DNA of 64,000 bases from Chloroflexota bacterium (lineage in GTDB: Bacteria > Chloroflexota > Anaerolineae > Anaerolineales > Anaerolineaceae). The stretch covers positions 536,823-600,822 of the forward strand of contig SLTK01000007.1 of assembly GCA_004347695.1 (NCBI GenBank), written 5' to 3'. Under the pieces are notes generated by a model. The model saw only the letters and a list, made by a program, of their open reading frames with translations. It had not been told where the DNA came from and did not search any database. Every line of letters begins with the position of its first letter. Position 1 is the stretch's first letter. Positions 8,228-19,357 of this stretch are shown one piece after another. The position numbers and the translations under genes are program-made.

Positions 8228-9234
8228 TCCAGGGTTCCCTGCCTGTACCCCTCTTCGAACGGACGAATGATTTCGCGAATTTGCGGAATGCTGAGCCATT
8301 CCGTGTTGGTGTTGCTGGCATACCGAAATTCATCCGCCAGCGGTTTACCGCGGTTTTGCCAGTCGCGGCCAAACCACAGCGCTTCAGCCGGCTGCACCAC
8401 ATACATGTCGTCCAATTCCACCGTGCTGCGTGATTCATCATCTGAGATCAGCACTTCATGCAGTTTTTCGCCCGGGCGGATGCCAATGGTGTTAATTTTG
8501 GCATCCGGGGCAACTGCATGTGCCAGATCGACTACTTTCATGCTGGGGAGTTTCGGCACAAACACCTCGCCGCCCTGCATTTGTTCGGTGCAGCGGATGA
8601 CAAAGCGTACCCCCTGCTCCAGTGAAATCCAGAAGCGGGTCATGCGCTCGTCGGTAATGGTGATCGCGCCGTTATCCCGCTGTTTTAGGAATACCGGCAC
8701 CACACTACCTCGGCTGCCAACCACGTTGCCGTAGCGCACGCAGGCAAAACGGGTAGAGCGGCCGCCGGCGTAACTATTGGATTGGATGAACAGCTTTTCG
8801 GCTGCCAGCTTGGTCGCGCCGTAAAGGTTGACCGGATTGACCGCTTTATCCGTGGAGAGGGCAATCACCCGCGTGACCCCGGTATCCAGCGCGGCATCGA
8901 TCACGTTGCTGCTGCCCAGGATGTTGGTCTTGATGGCTTCCATCGGGTTGTACTCGCAGGCCGGCACCTGTTTGAGCGCCGCAGCGTGCACCACGATGTC
9001 CACCCCGTTGAAGGCGCGGCGCAACCGGGAGTAATCGCGCACGTCGCCGATAAAGTAGCGCAGTGAGGGGTGGTTGTAGCCGGCGGCCTGCATTTCATGC
9101 TGCTTGAGTTCATCGCGGCTGAAGACGATGATCTTGGCCGGATGTATTTCTTCCAGCATGAGTTTGATGAATTTCTTGCCAAACGAACCGGTCCCGCCGG
9201 TTACCAGTACGACGCTATTCTTCCAATCGACCAT
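8224..9234 (-). CDS. pseB: UDP-N-acetylglucosamine 4,6-dehydratase (inverting), PseB-like
   Basis: The 336-residue extended SDR starts at the ATG at 9232-9234, with GAGG 7 nt upstream. It closely resembles PseB throughout: VTGGTGSFGK (residues 11-20), FSRDELKQ, YFIGDVRD, HAAALKQVPACEYNP, ALSTDKAVNPVNLYGATK (catalytic Asp129/Lys130, Tyr138/Lys142), VVGSRGSVVP, MTRFWISLE and IGIRPGEK. PseB converts UDP-GlcNAc to a 4-keto-6-deoxy-L-altrose-type product, the first step of pseudaminic acid synthesis. The start overlaps the upstream gene by 20 bp. No PseC aminotransferase follows. Confidence 0.88.
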   Translation of the reverse strand: MVDWKNSVVLVTGGTGSFGKKFIKLMLEEIHPAKIIVFSRDELKQHEMQAAGYNHPSLRYFIGDVRDYSRLRRAFNGVDIVVHAAALKQVPACEYNPMEAIKTNILGSSNVIDAALDTGVTRVIALSTDKAVNPVNLYGATKLAAEKLFIQSNSYAGGRSTRFACVRYGNVVGSRGSVVPVFLKQRDNGAITITDERMTRFWISLEQGVRFVIRCTEQMQGGEVFVPKLPSMKVVDLAHAVAPDAKINTIGIRPGEKLHEVLISDDESRSTVELDDMYVVQPAEALWFGRDWQNRGKPLADEFRYASNTNTEWLSIPQIREIIRPFEEGYRQGTLE

Positions 9235-10726
9235 GTTTTTCCTCGAACAACAAATATCGGACCCACCGCAGTGCATTCAGGATGGGGCCGTCATAAAAGC
9301 GCTTGTGTGGCACCTTGCGGCTGGGTGAATAGGGGAACTTTGCCAACTCAGGCCACAGGGTGGCGGTAATCTGCCGTTCCATGATGTGATCCGGGTAGCT
9401 TCGGTATTTCGGGTCCACCCCCAGCATGGTGGCAATGAAGCGGCGGTTGCTGATGGGCGCAAAATCCTGGTGCGACAGGTCGTTGGCCACATGCCCCAGC
9501 GCCAGCCAGTTGCCGATTTCATTTTCCCAGGAAAGCAGGTCGAGCAGTTTGTAGCCCAACTTTTCGGCGGGCAGCGCGTCCTGCATCCAGGCCTTCAGAC
9601 TCTTGACCACCAGCGGGTCATTGCCAAGGTTGAGCAGCCTGACCAGGTCGCGCAGCGTCACGCGGTAGGGGTATACACCCACCGACCAGAAACGGACGCG
9701 GACGATCTCTGAGATGGTGCCCTTGAGGATCACCCGTCCCTGCGGAATATGCTTGTAGCGCGCCTCGACCAGGTTGCCCCAGTCATCTTTAGTGCCGGTC
9801 AGCGTGCGGTTGTAAACCTCGGCGAACTCGGCGGACATGGGCACGCGCGCATCGACGATATGATGCGTCAGGTTGACTGAACGGGTAATTTCACTTGGGA
9901 CCTTCAGGTCATCGCTCTCGGTGGTCAAATGGCGGTACATCATCGAGAAGACGAACACATCTTCGGCAAAGTCCTTGGTAGCAGCCAGCATCATACGGCT
10001 GTCCAGCCCGGAAGAAAGCGCAACAGCCAGTGGGAAACGTTTGTGAGCGGCAGCGATCATGCCCTTAAGCGTTTGCGCCGCAATTTTGACCCCTTCTTCA
10101 AGGGAATATTTCTTGAGCGGTTTCACCGGCCAGAAACGTACAGCCTTCCTGGTTTTCAGGTCGAACAGGTGATTGGGCAGCAGGTGTTTGACTTCTGCAA
10201 AAGGACTGCTGTCGCCAGCCCACCAGGTTTCGATTTTTTCCTGATAGCGCGGCGAGGCCATGTAGCTGGCGCCTTCCGGGGAAACCGCGAAACCGAATTT
10301 GAGCTGGAAAAGTCCCGGTTGCGTGCCAAGCCAGGGGTTGCCATCCACATCGACGTGGTAGAACGTGGTGCGCAGCCCGCCCGGATCATTGAAAACGACC
10401 GCTGAATCACCCTGGTGCAGGAAAATCAGCCAGCGTCCACCCATTGGTTCGGTAGACTCGATCCACTGCTCGATATTGGCAGCTGAATCGCTCAGGCGCG
10501 CCAGGATTTCAACATCTGTGTCTTCCGGCCGGTCGGGATCGAGGATAAAACCCAGCAGGGTCACCTTGAAACCGTTACGTTCGATCTGAGTGACCTTTAA
10601 TTCAGGATGAGTCGACAGGCAGGTCTCGTCGGGCATGGCATAAACTGCCCAACCATCCACCGGAAGCGGGGTTTTCCCGTAAAAGAACTGGTACCGATAC
10701 AAAAGATTTTCCATTTTTGTTTCCAC
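9215..10726 (-). CDS. Asparagine-synthetase-like protein of the glycan locus
   Basis: The 503-residue protein has two parts. The N-terminal ~190 residues resemble the glutaminase half of class B asparagine synthetases (WLIFLHQGDSAVVFNDPGGLRTTFY, LGTQPGLF) but lack the catalytic Cys2. The C-terminal part has the ATP-pyrophosphatase loop AVALSSGLDSRMM near residue 235, as in asparagine synthetase and beta-lactam synthetase. It starts with GTG at 10724-10726, with AGGAG 9 nt upstream. Such proteins are frequent in capsule and O-antigen loci and may amidate a uronic-acid sugar, but this is not shown here. With no N-terminal Cys it could only use free ammonia or act without a glutaminase. Confidence 0.75.
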   Translation of the reverse strand: METKMENLLYRYQFFYGKTPLPVDGWAVYAMPDETCLSTHPELKVTQIERNGFKVTLLGFILDPDRPEDTDVEILARLSDSAANIEQWIESTEPMGGRWLIFLHQGDSAVVFNDPGGLRTTFYHVDVDGNPWLGTQPGLFQLKFGFAVSPEGASYMASPRYQEKIETWWAGDSSPFAEVKHLLPNHLFDLKTRKAVRFWPVKPLKKYSLEEGVKIAAQTLKGMIAAAHKRFPLAVALSSGLDSRMMLAATKDFAEDVFVFSMMYRHLTTESDDLKVPSEITRSVNLTHHIVDARVPMSAEFAEVYNRTLTGTKDDWGNLVEARYKHIPQGRVILKGTISEIVRVRFWSVGVYPYRVTLRDLVRLLNLGNDPLVVKSLKAWMQDALPAEKLGYKLLDLLSWENEIGNWLALGHVANDLSHQDFAPISNRRFIATMLGVDPKYRSYPDHIMERQITATLWPELAKFPYSPSRKVPHKRFYDGPILNALRWVRYLLFEEKHGRLEE

Positions 10727-10778
10727 TGCCTGTATCTCCTTTCACCCGTTCCTTTGAATATAAACCGTTAAAAACGGT

Positions 10779-12401
10779 CTAGTCGCACTGACCGTTGCCA
10801 CGTTCCAGGCTCCAGTCGATGGGTTCGCCCACCAGATAGCGGAAGGTTCGCGCATACTGCTCGCAGCATTCGCCCTGGAGCACCTTTTCAAGCGGACGCG
10901 TTTTGTAATCGTCCCACAGCCGTACCAGATGCCAGGGGAAGGGTTGTGGGTAATCGAAGAAGAAACGATACGCGTAATGCCAGGCTTCCGTAACCTGCTC
11001 GCGATTTAGCCGGAATTCTGCCGGGTGTTCCAGCAGCTGCCCAAGCAATTTGTAGTAACTTACCCAGGAGTCGGGGTCATGGGTAAAACCGCGTCCGCGG
11101 TAGTGTGTCTGACCGGCGACAACCACGGGCACGCCCGTCATCGCCATTTCCATGCCTACCGTGGTGGTATACACCAGACCCACATCCGCCACGTCGATCA
11201 GGTCATAGGTGTTGATCTCGTCCTTCGGTTTGATCAGGCGAATGTTCTCCGGCAAGCGCGGCAACACCTCGTGCACCACGTCCACCATGGATTGGCCATG
11301 CGTAAGTACCTCGCCGGGATGCACCCGGATCACCAACTGGATATCCGGCCGGCCGATGAAATACTGCACCGTGCGGCTGATCCATTCCGCCATACTTTTC
11401 GAGAACACCTGGCGTCCCAGGGTCAGGCTGTCCCCCAACACATTGGTTGCCAGCAGCACAACCGGCCGCTTGTCCAAGCCAAGGTGTTGGCGCGCCTGTT
11501 GGCCACCTTCAGTTGGGACCCCTTGCCACATGCGGGCAAAATTTTCCCACATCGAACCGCGCTGGCGGGCCATCATCAGTGAGCGCATCCGTTCCATTTG
11601 CGTTTCGCTCAACGGGTTTTCACGCTTAGCCTGCCACAGGGCATTGGTGTCCTGGCGCATCACTTCGCTGTTGCGCGCCACCCAGATGCGCTGGCGCTGA
11701 TCGCTAAACTCGTAGGTCACGGTTGGAATTTTCAAGTGCCGCGCGACCCGATAAAAAACGCCAAGTTCCTGAATGGTGCCGTTCGGCACGATAACCACGT
11801 CCGGTTTGGACTGGCGCAGCCAGGCAAGGGCAGCCTGAGCGATCTCGCGGTTACGGTTTAGCCGCAGCTTATAGATATCGCTTTCGAAATCCACTTCCTC
11901 ATTCTGGAGAGTATATTGCGTATCATACAACGACACTTCTTTGACGGCTTCCACTAATTCAGCCGGCAGGGGCATGTACGGCGCACGGGCGGTCAGGAAA
12001 GAAACAATGTCCAGCACCGGGCCGGCCTGCTCGAGCACCTTGCGGGCATACGCATTTTGCCGGCGCAGGTCGAACATGTTGATTTCCTTCTGCCAGTCGG
12101 CATAGGGCAAGTATCCCATGGTGACCTTGTGCCCCTGGGCTGCCAGCGACAGACTCAACAGGGCAGCATGTTCAATCCAATAATGCAGTGTGGCAAAAAC
12201 GAGCACCTTTTTCCCAACTGGTGCAGCTTTGTTCAGGCTGGCCACTACCGGTGCAATTTCCGGCATGTGCGCCTGCAAGCCGCGCAGCGAAAAGCGCGTG
12301 TTGATCGGTTTACCGCGCTGGCGGATCAACCAGTAAAGCTCGGCTGTAAAGGGAATGCCCCCCAAAATGCGCTTGATGGCCTCTGTTCCGGTTGGTGTCA
12401 T
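10779..12401 (-). CDS. Capsule-polysaccharide-type GT-B glycosyltransferase
   Basis: The 540-residue cytosolic protein starts at the ATG at 12399-12401, which overlaps the upstream Wzt-like stop by 4 bp. Visible landmarks are KVLVFATLHYWIEHAALL (first Rossmann domain), PDVVIVPNGTIQELG, PVVLLATNVLGDS, LVIRVHPGEVL (the RxHP motif of capsule and CDP-glycerol transferases) and TTTVGMEMAMTGVPVVVAG near the donor site. It lies directly after the exporter genes, suggesting it works on the exported glycan or its lipid-linked precursor. The sugar is unknown. Confidence 0.7.
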   Translation of the reverse strand: MTPTGTEAIKRILGGIPFTAELYWLIRQRGKPINTRFSLRGLQAHMPEIAPVVASLNKAAPVGKKVLVFATLHYWIEHAALLSLSLAAQGHKVTMGYLPYADWQKEINMFDLRRQNAYARKVLEQAGPVLDIVSFLTARAPYMPLPAELVEAVKEVSLYDTQYTLQNEEVDFESDIYKLRLNRNREIAQAALAWLRQSKPDVVIVPNGTIQELGVFYRVARHLKIPTVTYEFSDQRQRIWVARNSEVMRQDTNALWQAKRENPLSETQMERMRSLMMARQRGSMWENFARMWQGVPTEGGQQARQHLGLDKRPVVLLATNVLGDSLTLGRQVFSKSMAEWISRTVQYFIGRPDIQLVIRVHPGEVLTHGQSMVDVVHEVLPRLPENIRLIKPKDEINTYDLIDVADVGLVYTTTVGMEMAMTGVPVVVAGQTHYRGRGFTHDPDSWVSYYKLLGQLLEHPAEFRLNREQVTEAWHYAYRFFFDYPQPFPWHLVRLWDDYKTRPLEKVLQGECCEQYARTFRYLVGEPIDWSLERGNGQCD

Positions 12402-13650
12402 GCTTGGATTGCCTCTATTTGCCAATTTAGTCGCGGCCGCACCGGACCCAACCTGGCCTCTGGCCAGTGCATCCCGGGTGCCCCCGCCGCATCAACGGTG
12501 AAGGTCAATGCCTGTTCATCCTGGAAATAGCGCTTTACCCGGTAGGAACTGGCATTGACGCCGATAACAAAACGCCCTTCGTTCAATAAGTTCGCTGGCA
12601 GCGTGCAGCGGCTGATGTAGCGGCCGGCCGGCCGGACAGTCATCCGTTCAAACTCAGCCGCATCGTCGGTGTCGAAGGAGGTGAAGACATACTCGCCGCG
12701 TGTGCTCATCAGGTAGATACCAACGCGCAAACCGGTCACCGGCGCTGACAGCTCATATTCGATTTCAATGACGTTTTCTTCGACCGAACGGATGGTGTTG
12801 ACCACCTTGCCCTGAGAATTGAGCACCCGCACTGCCCGCGGACGGAATGGGGCTGTGCCGAATGGCACCTCGTCAGCCTCCCAGACGCGCTGCCCTTCCT
12901 GGGAAAACCCGCGCGAAAGATAGAAATCGACAGCTTCGGCTGTTGGGGCCTGCATGATCAGGCCGCCTTTGTCGATCACGACGGTTTCGTCGGTCAGGCG
13001 CAGCACCGCCGACATGTTGTGGCTGACGAATAATACGGTGCGGCCTTCGCGGGCGACGTCGCCCATTTTGCCCAGGCACTTGCGCTGGAATTCAGCGTCG
13101 CCTACCGCCAGCACCTCATCCACTACCAGAATTTCCGGCTCAAGGTGAGCCGCTACGGCAAACGCCAGCCGCAGGTACATACCGCTGGAATAACGCTTGA
13201 CGGGCGTCTCGATAAATTTTTCAACTTCGGCAAATTCGACGATTTCAGCGAACTTGCGCTCGATTTCCGCGCGCTTCATGCCAAGAATGGCGCCGTTGAG
13301 ATAAATATTCTCTCGCCCGGTCAGCTCCGGGTGAAAACCGGTGCCCACCTCGAGCAGGCTGCCAACCCGCCCGCGAATTTCAGCCTCGCCCTCGGTCGGC
13401 TCCGTCACGCGCGAGAGCAGCTTGAGCAAAGTACTTTTGCCGGCGCCGTTGCGCCCCACCACGCCCAACACCTGCCCCTGTTTGACGTCGAAGGAGATAT
13501 TACGCAGCGCCCAGATATGACCGTTTGGCTGCTTTTCGCGCGGTTGGAACAGCGAAACCAGCGAATCCCGCAGAGTGTGGTAATTCGAGGTATGCAGCGA
13601 ACCGATGCGGTAGCGCTTGCCTAACCCATTAACATGAATGGCGATATCGC

Positions 13651-13654
<4 letters not shown>
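12398..13654 (-). CDS. Polysaccharide ABC exporter ATPase with Wzt-type C-terminal domain
   Basis: The 418-residue protein starts at the ATG at 13652-13654 (MSDIAIHVNGLGKRYR), 4 bp into the permease stop. The nucleotide-binding domain (residues 1-240) has Walker A GRNGAGKST (67-75), the ABC signature YSSGMYLRLAFA and Walker B EILVVDEVLAVGD. Residues from about 265 form a beta-sandwich Wzt-like domain (FRPRAVRVLN to FTVDAAG). In O-antigen ATPases this domain recognises the modified end of the glycan before export. With the permease it forms an inner-membrane exporter for the glycan built by this locus. Confidence 0.9.
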
Positions 13655-15999
<2,345 letters not shown>

Positions 16000-16019
16000 A
16001 ATCAATATTCAGTTGTTGA

Positions 16020-16048
16020 ATTATAAACTGGCGCGCCCGATTGGTCAA
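16020..16048 (-). promoter_or_regulatory. Near-consensus housekeeping promoter of the glycan operon
   Basis: On the minus strand TTGACC (16048-16043) and TATAAT (16025-16020) are separated by exactly 17 bp. Transcription should start around 16013, giving a leader of only about 14 nt before the regulator ATG at 15999. TTCA-ACAAC-TGAA just downstream of the -10 could be an operator. This is the best match to a sigma-70/SigA promoter in the glycan locus. Confidence 0.85.
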
Positions 16049-16064
16049 GGGACGCATTTTTCAA

Positions 16065-16100
16065 GCTAAATTGACGGCTAAATTAGCGCTTAACTTAGCG
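16065..16100. repeat. Direct and inverted repeats between gmd and the regulator promoter
   Basis: GCTAAATT occurs at 16065-16072 and 16077-16084, a 12-bp period. GCTAAATTAGC (16077-16087) and CGCTTAACTTAGCG (16087-16100) are short inverted repeats running into the gmd stop. The cluster sits 17-50 bp upstream of the -35 of the operon promoter, so it may be an activator or repressor site or a weak gmd terminator. Confidence 0.5.
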
Positions 16101-17075
16101 GTGGGGCTGTTTTTCCAGGTCCAGGTCGTGTTTAACCATGCGCTCGACTAACTGCTCAAAAGTGACCGTCGGGGTCCAGTCCAGGACCTCCTGCGCCTTG
16201 GATGCGTCGCCGCGCAGCTCGTTGATCTCGACCGGACGATAAAATTTGGGATCGGTGCGCACGTGGTCTTCCCATTTCAAGCCTGCCAGCGAGAAAGCCA
16301 GCTCGACAAAATCGCGCACCGAATGCGAAACCCCGGTCGCGATCACATAGTCATCCGGCAAGGGCTGCTGCAGCATCTTCCACATGGCCTGCACGTATTC
16401 CGGCGAGTAACCCCAGTCGCGGCGCGCAGCCAGGGTGCCAAGCGCCAGCTCCTGCGCGTGGCCAAACTTGATGGCCGCCACCGTGCTGGTAATTTTGCGA
16501 GTCACATATTCGTAACCGCGCCGTTCGGACTCATGGTTGAACATGATCCCATTGCAGGCAAACAGGTTGTAGGCCTCGCGATAGTTACGCACCAGGTGAA
16601 ACCCTGCCAGCTTGGAAATACCGTACGGCGAACGTGGATTGAAAGGGGCGGATTCATCCTGCGGCGAAACAGGCGCATTGCCAAACATTTCGGACGAGCC
16701 GGCAAAATAAAAACGGCATTGAGGAGCCAGGTCTTTGAGGGCTGCCAGGATGAAATGCGTGCCGTTGATGTTGGTGCTGAGCGTCGAGAATTCATCGTCG
16801 AAGGAGTAGCTGACGAAACTTTGGGCGGCCAGATGGTAGCACTCGTCAGGCCTTACCTCGCGCACAATGTGGAATATGCTGGCAAAAGAATCCAGCATGC
16901 CGGAGTGCAGATGCAGGCGGTTGATGAAAGAAGAAATGCGGCTCAGGCGCCGGGCCGGGTCTTCCAGGGCTACGCGGCGTACAATGCCGTGAACTTCGTA
17001 ACCCTGCTCGAGCAGGAATTCCGCCAGGTAAGAGCCGTCTTGTCCAGTAATTCCGGTGATGAGTGCGGTTGGCAT
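16095..17075 (-). CDS. gmd: GDP-mannose 4,6-dehydratase
   Basis: The 326-residue SDR has ITGITGQDGSYLAEFLLE (residues 6-23), HLAAQSFVSYSF, FAGSSEMFG (Ser128, Glu129) and SPYGISK (Tyr151, Lys155). It continues with GIMFNHESERRG and EVQAMWKML-like segments, all diagnostic of GMD. It converts GDP-D-mannose to GDP-4-keto-6-deoxy-D-mannose, the substrate of the adjacent GDP-fucose synthase. It starts at ATG 17073-17075, 36 bp after the lipoprotein gene, and is transcribed before the regulator promoter, so it may be expressed separately from the main glycan operon. Confidence 0.92.
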   Translation of the reverse strand: MPTALITGITGQDGSYLAEFLLEQGYEVHGIVRRVALEDPARRLSRISSFINRLHLHSGMLDSFASIFHIVREVRPDECYHLAAQSFVSYSFDDEFSTLSTNINGTHFILAALKDLAPQCRFYFAGSSEMFGNAPVSPQDESAPFNPRSPYGISKLAGFHLVRNYREAYNLFACNGIMFNHESERRGYEYVTRKITSTVAAIKFGHAQELALGTLAARRDWGYSPEYVQAMWKMLQQPLPDDYVIATGVSHSVRDFVELAFSLAGLKWEDHVRTDPKFYRPVEINELRGDASKAQEVLDWTPTVTFEQLVERMVKHDLDLEKQPHR

Positions 17076-17111
17076 GAAGAGTAGGGTGAGGTGGCGTGTT
17101 TGGGTTATAGG

Positions 17112-17678
17112 CTAAGGCCAGGAAACATAAACAATTCCAAGATTTAAACTTTCGTTTGGCTCAAGCGTGATCAATAAGGGTGTTTGATTTTGAGCTTCTG
17201 TTTCAACAATTGCCCAATTGAGAGGAGCCCACACAACCATGTAATAATTGCCAGGTTCTATGTTGTTCAACTGAATAAACCCATTTTCGTTTGTTGAACC
17301 GGCAATATCGCCGCGCGATTCCTGGCTTCCTAACAGCGCCAATGGCACCTGGTCGTTATTTTCCCCCACCGCCCTGGTCAGGTAGAAAACAGTACCCGGT
17401 ATGACCGCATGGATCGTGTAAGAATAAACAATGCCATTTAATGCGGATTTTCCTTCGTCCGGTTTTAAAACTTCTGTCGGCGGTTCAGGCAGCTCTCCGG
17501 GTTTCAACGTAGGAAGGGACGAAGCGGGTGGGTAAGCTTGTTCCACTTGATTAACCGGACCGGGGGCAGGGTAAACTTCTTCGAAGGGCGTCGCAATGGC
17601 CACTTGAGGCGCCTGGCTACTACAGGCGGATAGAAGAAGCATAAGAATGACGAGAACGAACCAGTTTTTATTAACCAT
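17112..17678 (-). CDS. Lipoprotein with beta-sandwich-like C-terminal domain, unknown function
   Basis: The ~188-residue protein starts at MVNKNWFVLV and has a signal peptide ending in the lipobox LLSAC, so it should be lipid-anchored outside the membrane. A Pro/Glu-rich linker (residues ~25-75) precedes a domain with GIVYSYTIHAVIPGTVFYL and STNENGFIQLNNIEPGNYYMVVWAP. The latter resembles carboxypeptidase-regulatory-like beta folds that occur in surface proteins. There is no obvious Shine-Dalgarno sequence. A TTG start 9 codons earlier would lie inside the terminator stem. It lies between a strong terminator and gmd. Role unknown. Confidence 0.65.
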   Translation of the reverse strand: MVNKNWFVLVILMLLLSACSSQAPQVAIATPFEEVYPAPGPVNQVEQAYPPASSLPTLKPGELPEPPTEVLKPDEGKSALNGIVYSYTIHAVIPGTVFYLTRAVGENNDQVPLALLGSQESRGDIAGSTNENGFIQLNNIEPGNYYMVVWAPLNWAIVETEAQNQTPLLITLEPNESLNLGIVYVSWP

Positions 17679-17698
17679 GCCGGATTTCCAGACTTTGC

Positions 17699-17737
17699 AA
17701 AACAACTGGGGCAGATACAGACTGCCCCAGTTGTTTT
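17699..17737 (-). terminator. Rho-independent terminator after the surface protein gene
   Basis: A perfect 16-bp stem (17699-17714 with 17722-17737) closes a 7-nt loop. The arms begin AAAA and end TTTT, so it can terminate in both directions. It lies 22 bp beyond the stop of the minus-strand surface protein gene. Confidence 0.9.
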
Positions 17738-17759
17738 GGTAAAGTTTGTTCAGGATGTC

Positions 17760-19277
17760 CTAAGGAACATACTGCGTCAGGGCATTATGCGCCATGAAGG
17801 TGTCGCCGGAGGCATTGGAAATATTGGTGAGTTGGACGAAACCAGTCACCGCCCGGTTTGAACTGACCACCAGAGAACCTTGCCAGCCATCCGGGAGCAG
17901 CGTCTCGGCTTCTGCGCCGGAAGCCAGCCGGTGATTCCGTTGGATGGATCCACCTGCGGGGATGGGCACGTTATTAATTGTTACCTTATCCGCATCATTC
18001 AACACGCCATCATCATTGAGATCGCAAATTGAGAGTGCACATTCAACGGCAGGAGTGTAAACAAGATTTACAGTGGCGCTGTTAATAAAATCCATGTTTT
18101 GGATAATAGCAACAGACGCAAAGCCATTCGCTAACCGCTTGGCAGCTAACGGGATAATCTCGGTATTATCGGTGCCGCCCTGCGGAATAGCCTCATAGGC
18201 AGCAGCACCGGCAAAGCCGGTTGGCGAATTTACATAGCGCAACTGCACAATTGCGACAACGTTGGCAGAGCCGGCATCCACCAGACAGGAACCGCCCCAG
18301 CCAGCATTCGGGAACAATGTGGTGTCCGTCACAGGATTAAAGGAATAGGATGCAGTGTTGCTCAATGAAGCTGGAATCGGAACCGTCAAAGTGGTAGGAC
18401 CGGGGTTATTCGGGTTCTTGGTACATTGCAGGGTGATTCCACCCGCAGCAATCGTACCGCCGCTCAAATTTTGCACCGTAACGACTGAACTGAGGCCATT
18501 TGACAGACGAACGAAAAACAGCGGAACAACCCATTTTGGGCCCAGTGATTCGATTGGAAATGCGTTGAACGTCTGCATTGCATCAGGGCCGGTAAAGAAG
18601 TTGGATATGACTGTAACATCTCCGCCGGTGCTGGTGACAACTGCGGAACCCAACCAATTGGCTGGCAGGTTGGTTTCCTCCGAAAGATCATAATAGTAGG
18701 AAACGCCCGCGGCTAAACTGTTAATGGGTTTGGTGTAGGCTGTGGTTGCATTCCCGTTAATCAGAGCAACCGAGACATTCACTGCGGTGTTGCTTACATT
18801 TTGGATGACGATCTGGGTATTCGCCAGACCAGAAGCAGTGTTGCGGTTGCTCGCGGCCAGCGGCACATAATATTTATCGCTGCCGGCATTTACTCCAGAA
18901 TAGGCGCCCTGGGTCGGAACTTGCCCACGCGCCTGGATCTGAGAAATTGCTCCCAACTGCTGAGACGATGTAACTACGGCTGATCCCCGTCCACCGGTCA
19001 TCGTAGTATCAAAATACTGGCGAACTTGAATCTGCCCGTAGTTTTTGGGGACAGTGAAGGATTCGTTCGTATCCAGCGCATCCCAAACTGAACCGTCGTC
19101 CTTTAGATATTGAACCGTGACGGTTGCGTTGTCGGTGGTGCTCATATTAATCAATGTGAAATTTGTGCTGAGCGATTTGGCCGTGGATGCGGCAGTAGCA
19201 CCCCCAATCGTTAAGCTCAAAATAACCATCATGCTCGTGAGAGTTATACCCAGGCGTACAATGGATGATCTTTTCAT
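17760..19277 (-). CDS. Secreted surface protein with four beta-repeat units and a dockerin-like calcium loop
   Basis: The 505-residue protein has a Sec signal peptide (hydrophobic to about residue 29, GGATAA). It then has four related ~90-110 residue units at about 38-118, 136-228, 248-347 and 373-485. Each begins with a strand like IVIQNVSNTAVNVSV or VVTVQNLSG and ends with GSxVVTS...AIxQ. The fourth is interrupted by DLNDDGVLNDAD (419-430), a perfect dockerin/EF-hand-type calcium loop in single copy next to Cys413 and Cys418. No transmembrane anchor or sortase motif is visible. AAGGAG lies 10 nt before the ATG. It has its own promoter and terminator, so it is a one-gene transcription unit inside the glycan locus. 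It may be a glycan-bound surface-layer component, which is an inference. Confidence 0.75.
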   Translation of the reverse strand: MKRSSIVRLGITLTSMMVILSLTIGGATAASTAKSLSTNFTLINMSTTDNATVTVQYLKDDGSVWDALDTNESFTVPKNYGQIQVRQYFDTTMTGGRGSAVVTSSQQLGAISQIQARGQVPTQGAYSGVNAGSDKYYVPLAASNRNTASGLANTQIVIQNVSNTAVNVSVALINGNATTAYTKPINSLAAGVSYYYDLSEETNLPANWLGSAVVTSTGGDVTVISNFFTGPDAMQTFNAFPIESLGPKWVVPLFFVRLSNGLSSVVTVQNLSGGTIAAGGITLQCTKNPNNPGPTTLTVPIPASLSNTASYSFNPVTDTTLFPNAGWGGSCLVDAGSANVVAIVQLRYVNSPTGFAGAAAYEAIPQGGTDNTEIIPLAAKRLANGFASVAIIQNMDFINSATVNLVYTPAVECALSICDLNDDGVLNDADKVTINNVPIPAGGSIQRNHRLASGAEAETLLPDGWQGSLVVSSNRAVTGFVQLTNISNASGDTFMAHNALTQYVP

Positions 19278-19315
19278 TGTTAACGGACTCCTTTACTAGT
19301 TTAAAATCTAGAGTA

Positions 19316-19344
19316 ATTGTACGATCTAAAAGCGGTGCCCTCAA
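19316..19344 (-). promoter_or_regulatory. Promoter of the repeat-containing surface protein
   Basis: On the minus strand TTGAGG (19344-19339), a 17-bp spacer and TACAAT (19321-19316) match a housekeeping promoter well. Transcription would start near 19309, about 32 nt before the ATG at 19277, with AAGGAG between. Confidence 0.8.
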
Positions 19345-19357
19345 TAACTCTTTGGTA

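Noticed and set aside
7475-8734. Long open frame on the plus strand across the RmlD-like and PseB genes
   Set aside because: The two recognised enzymes on the other strand explain the region; the plus-strand translation shows no motif.
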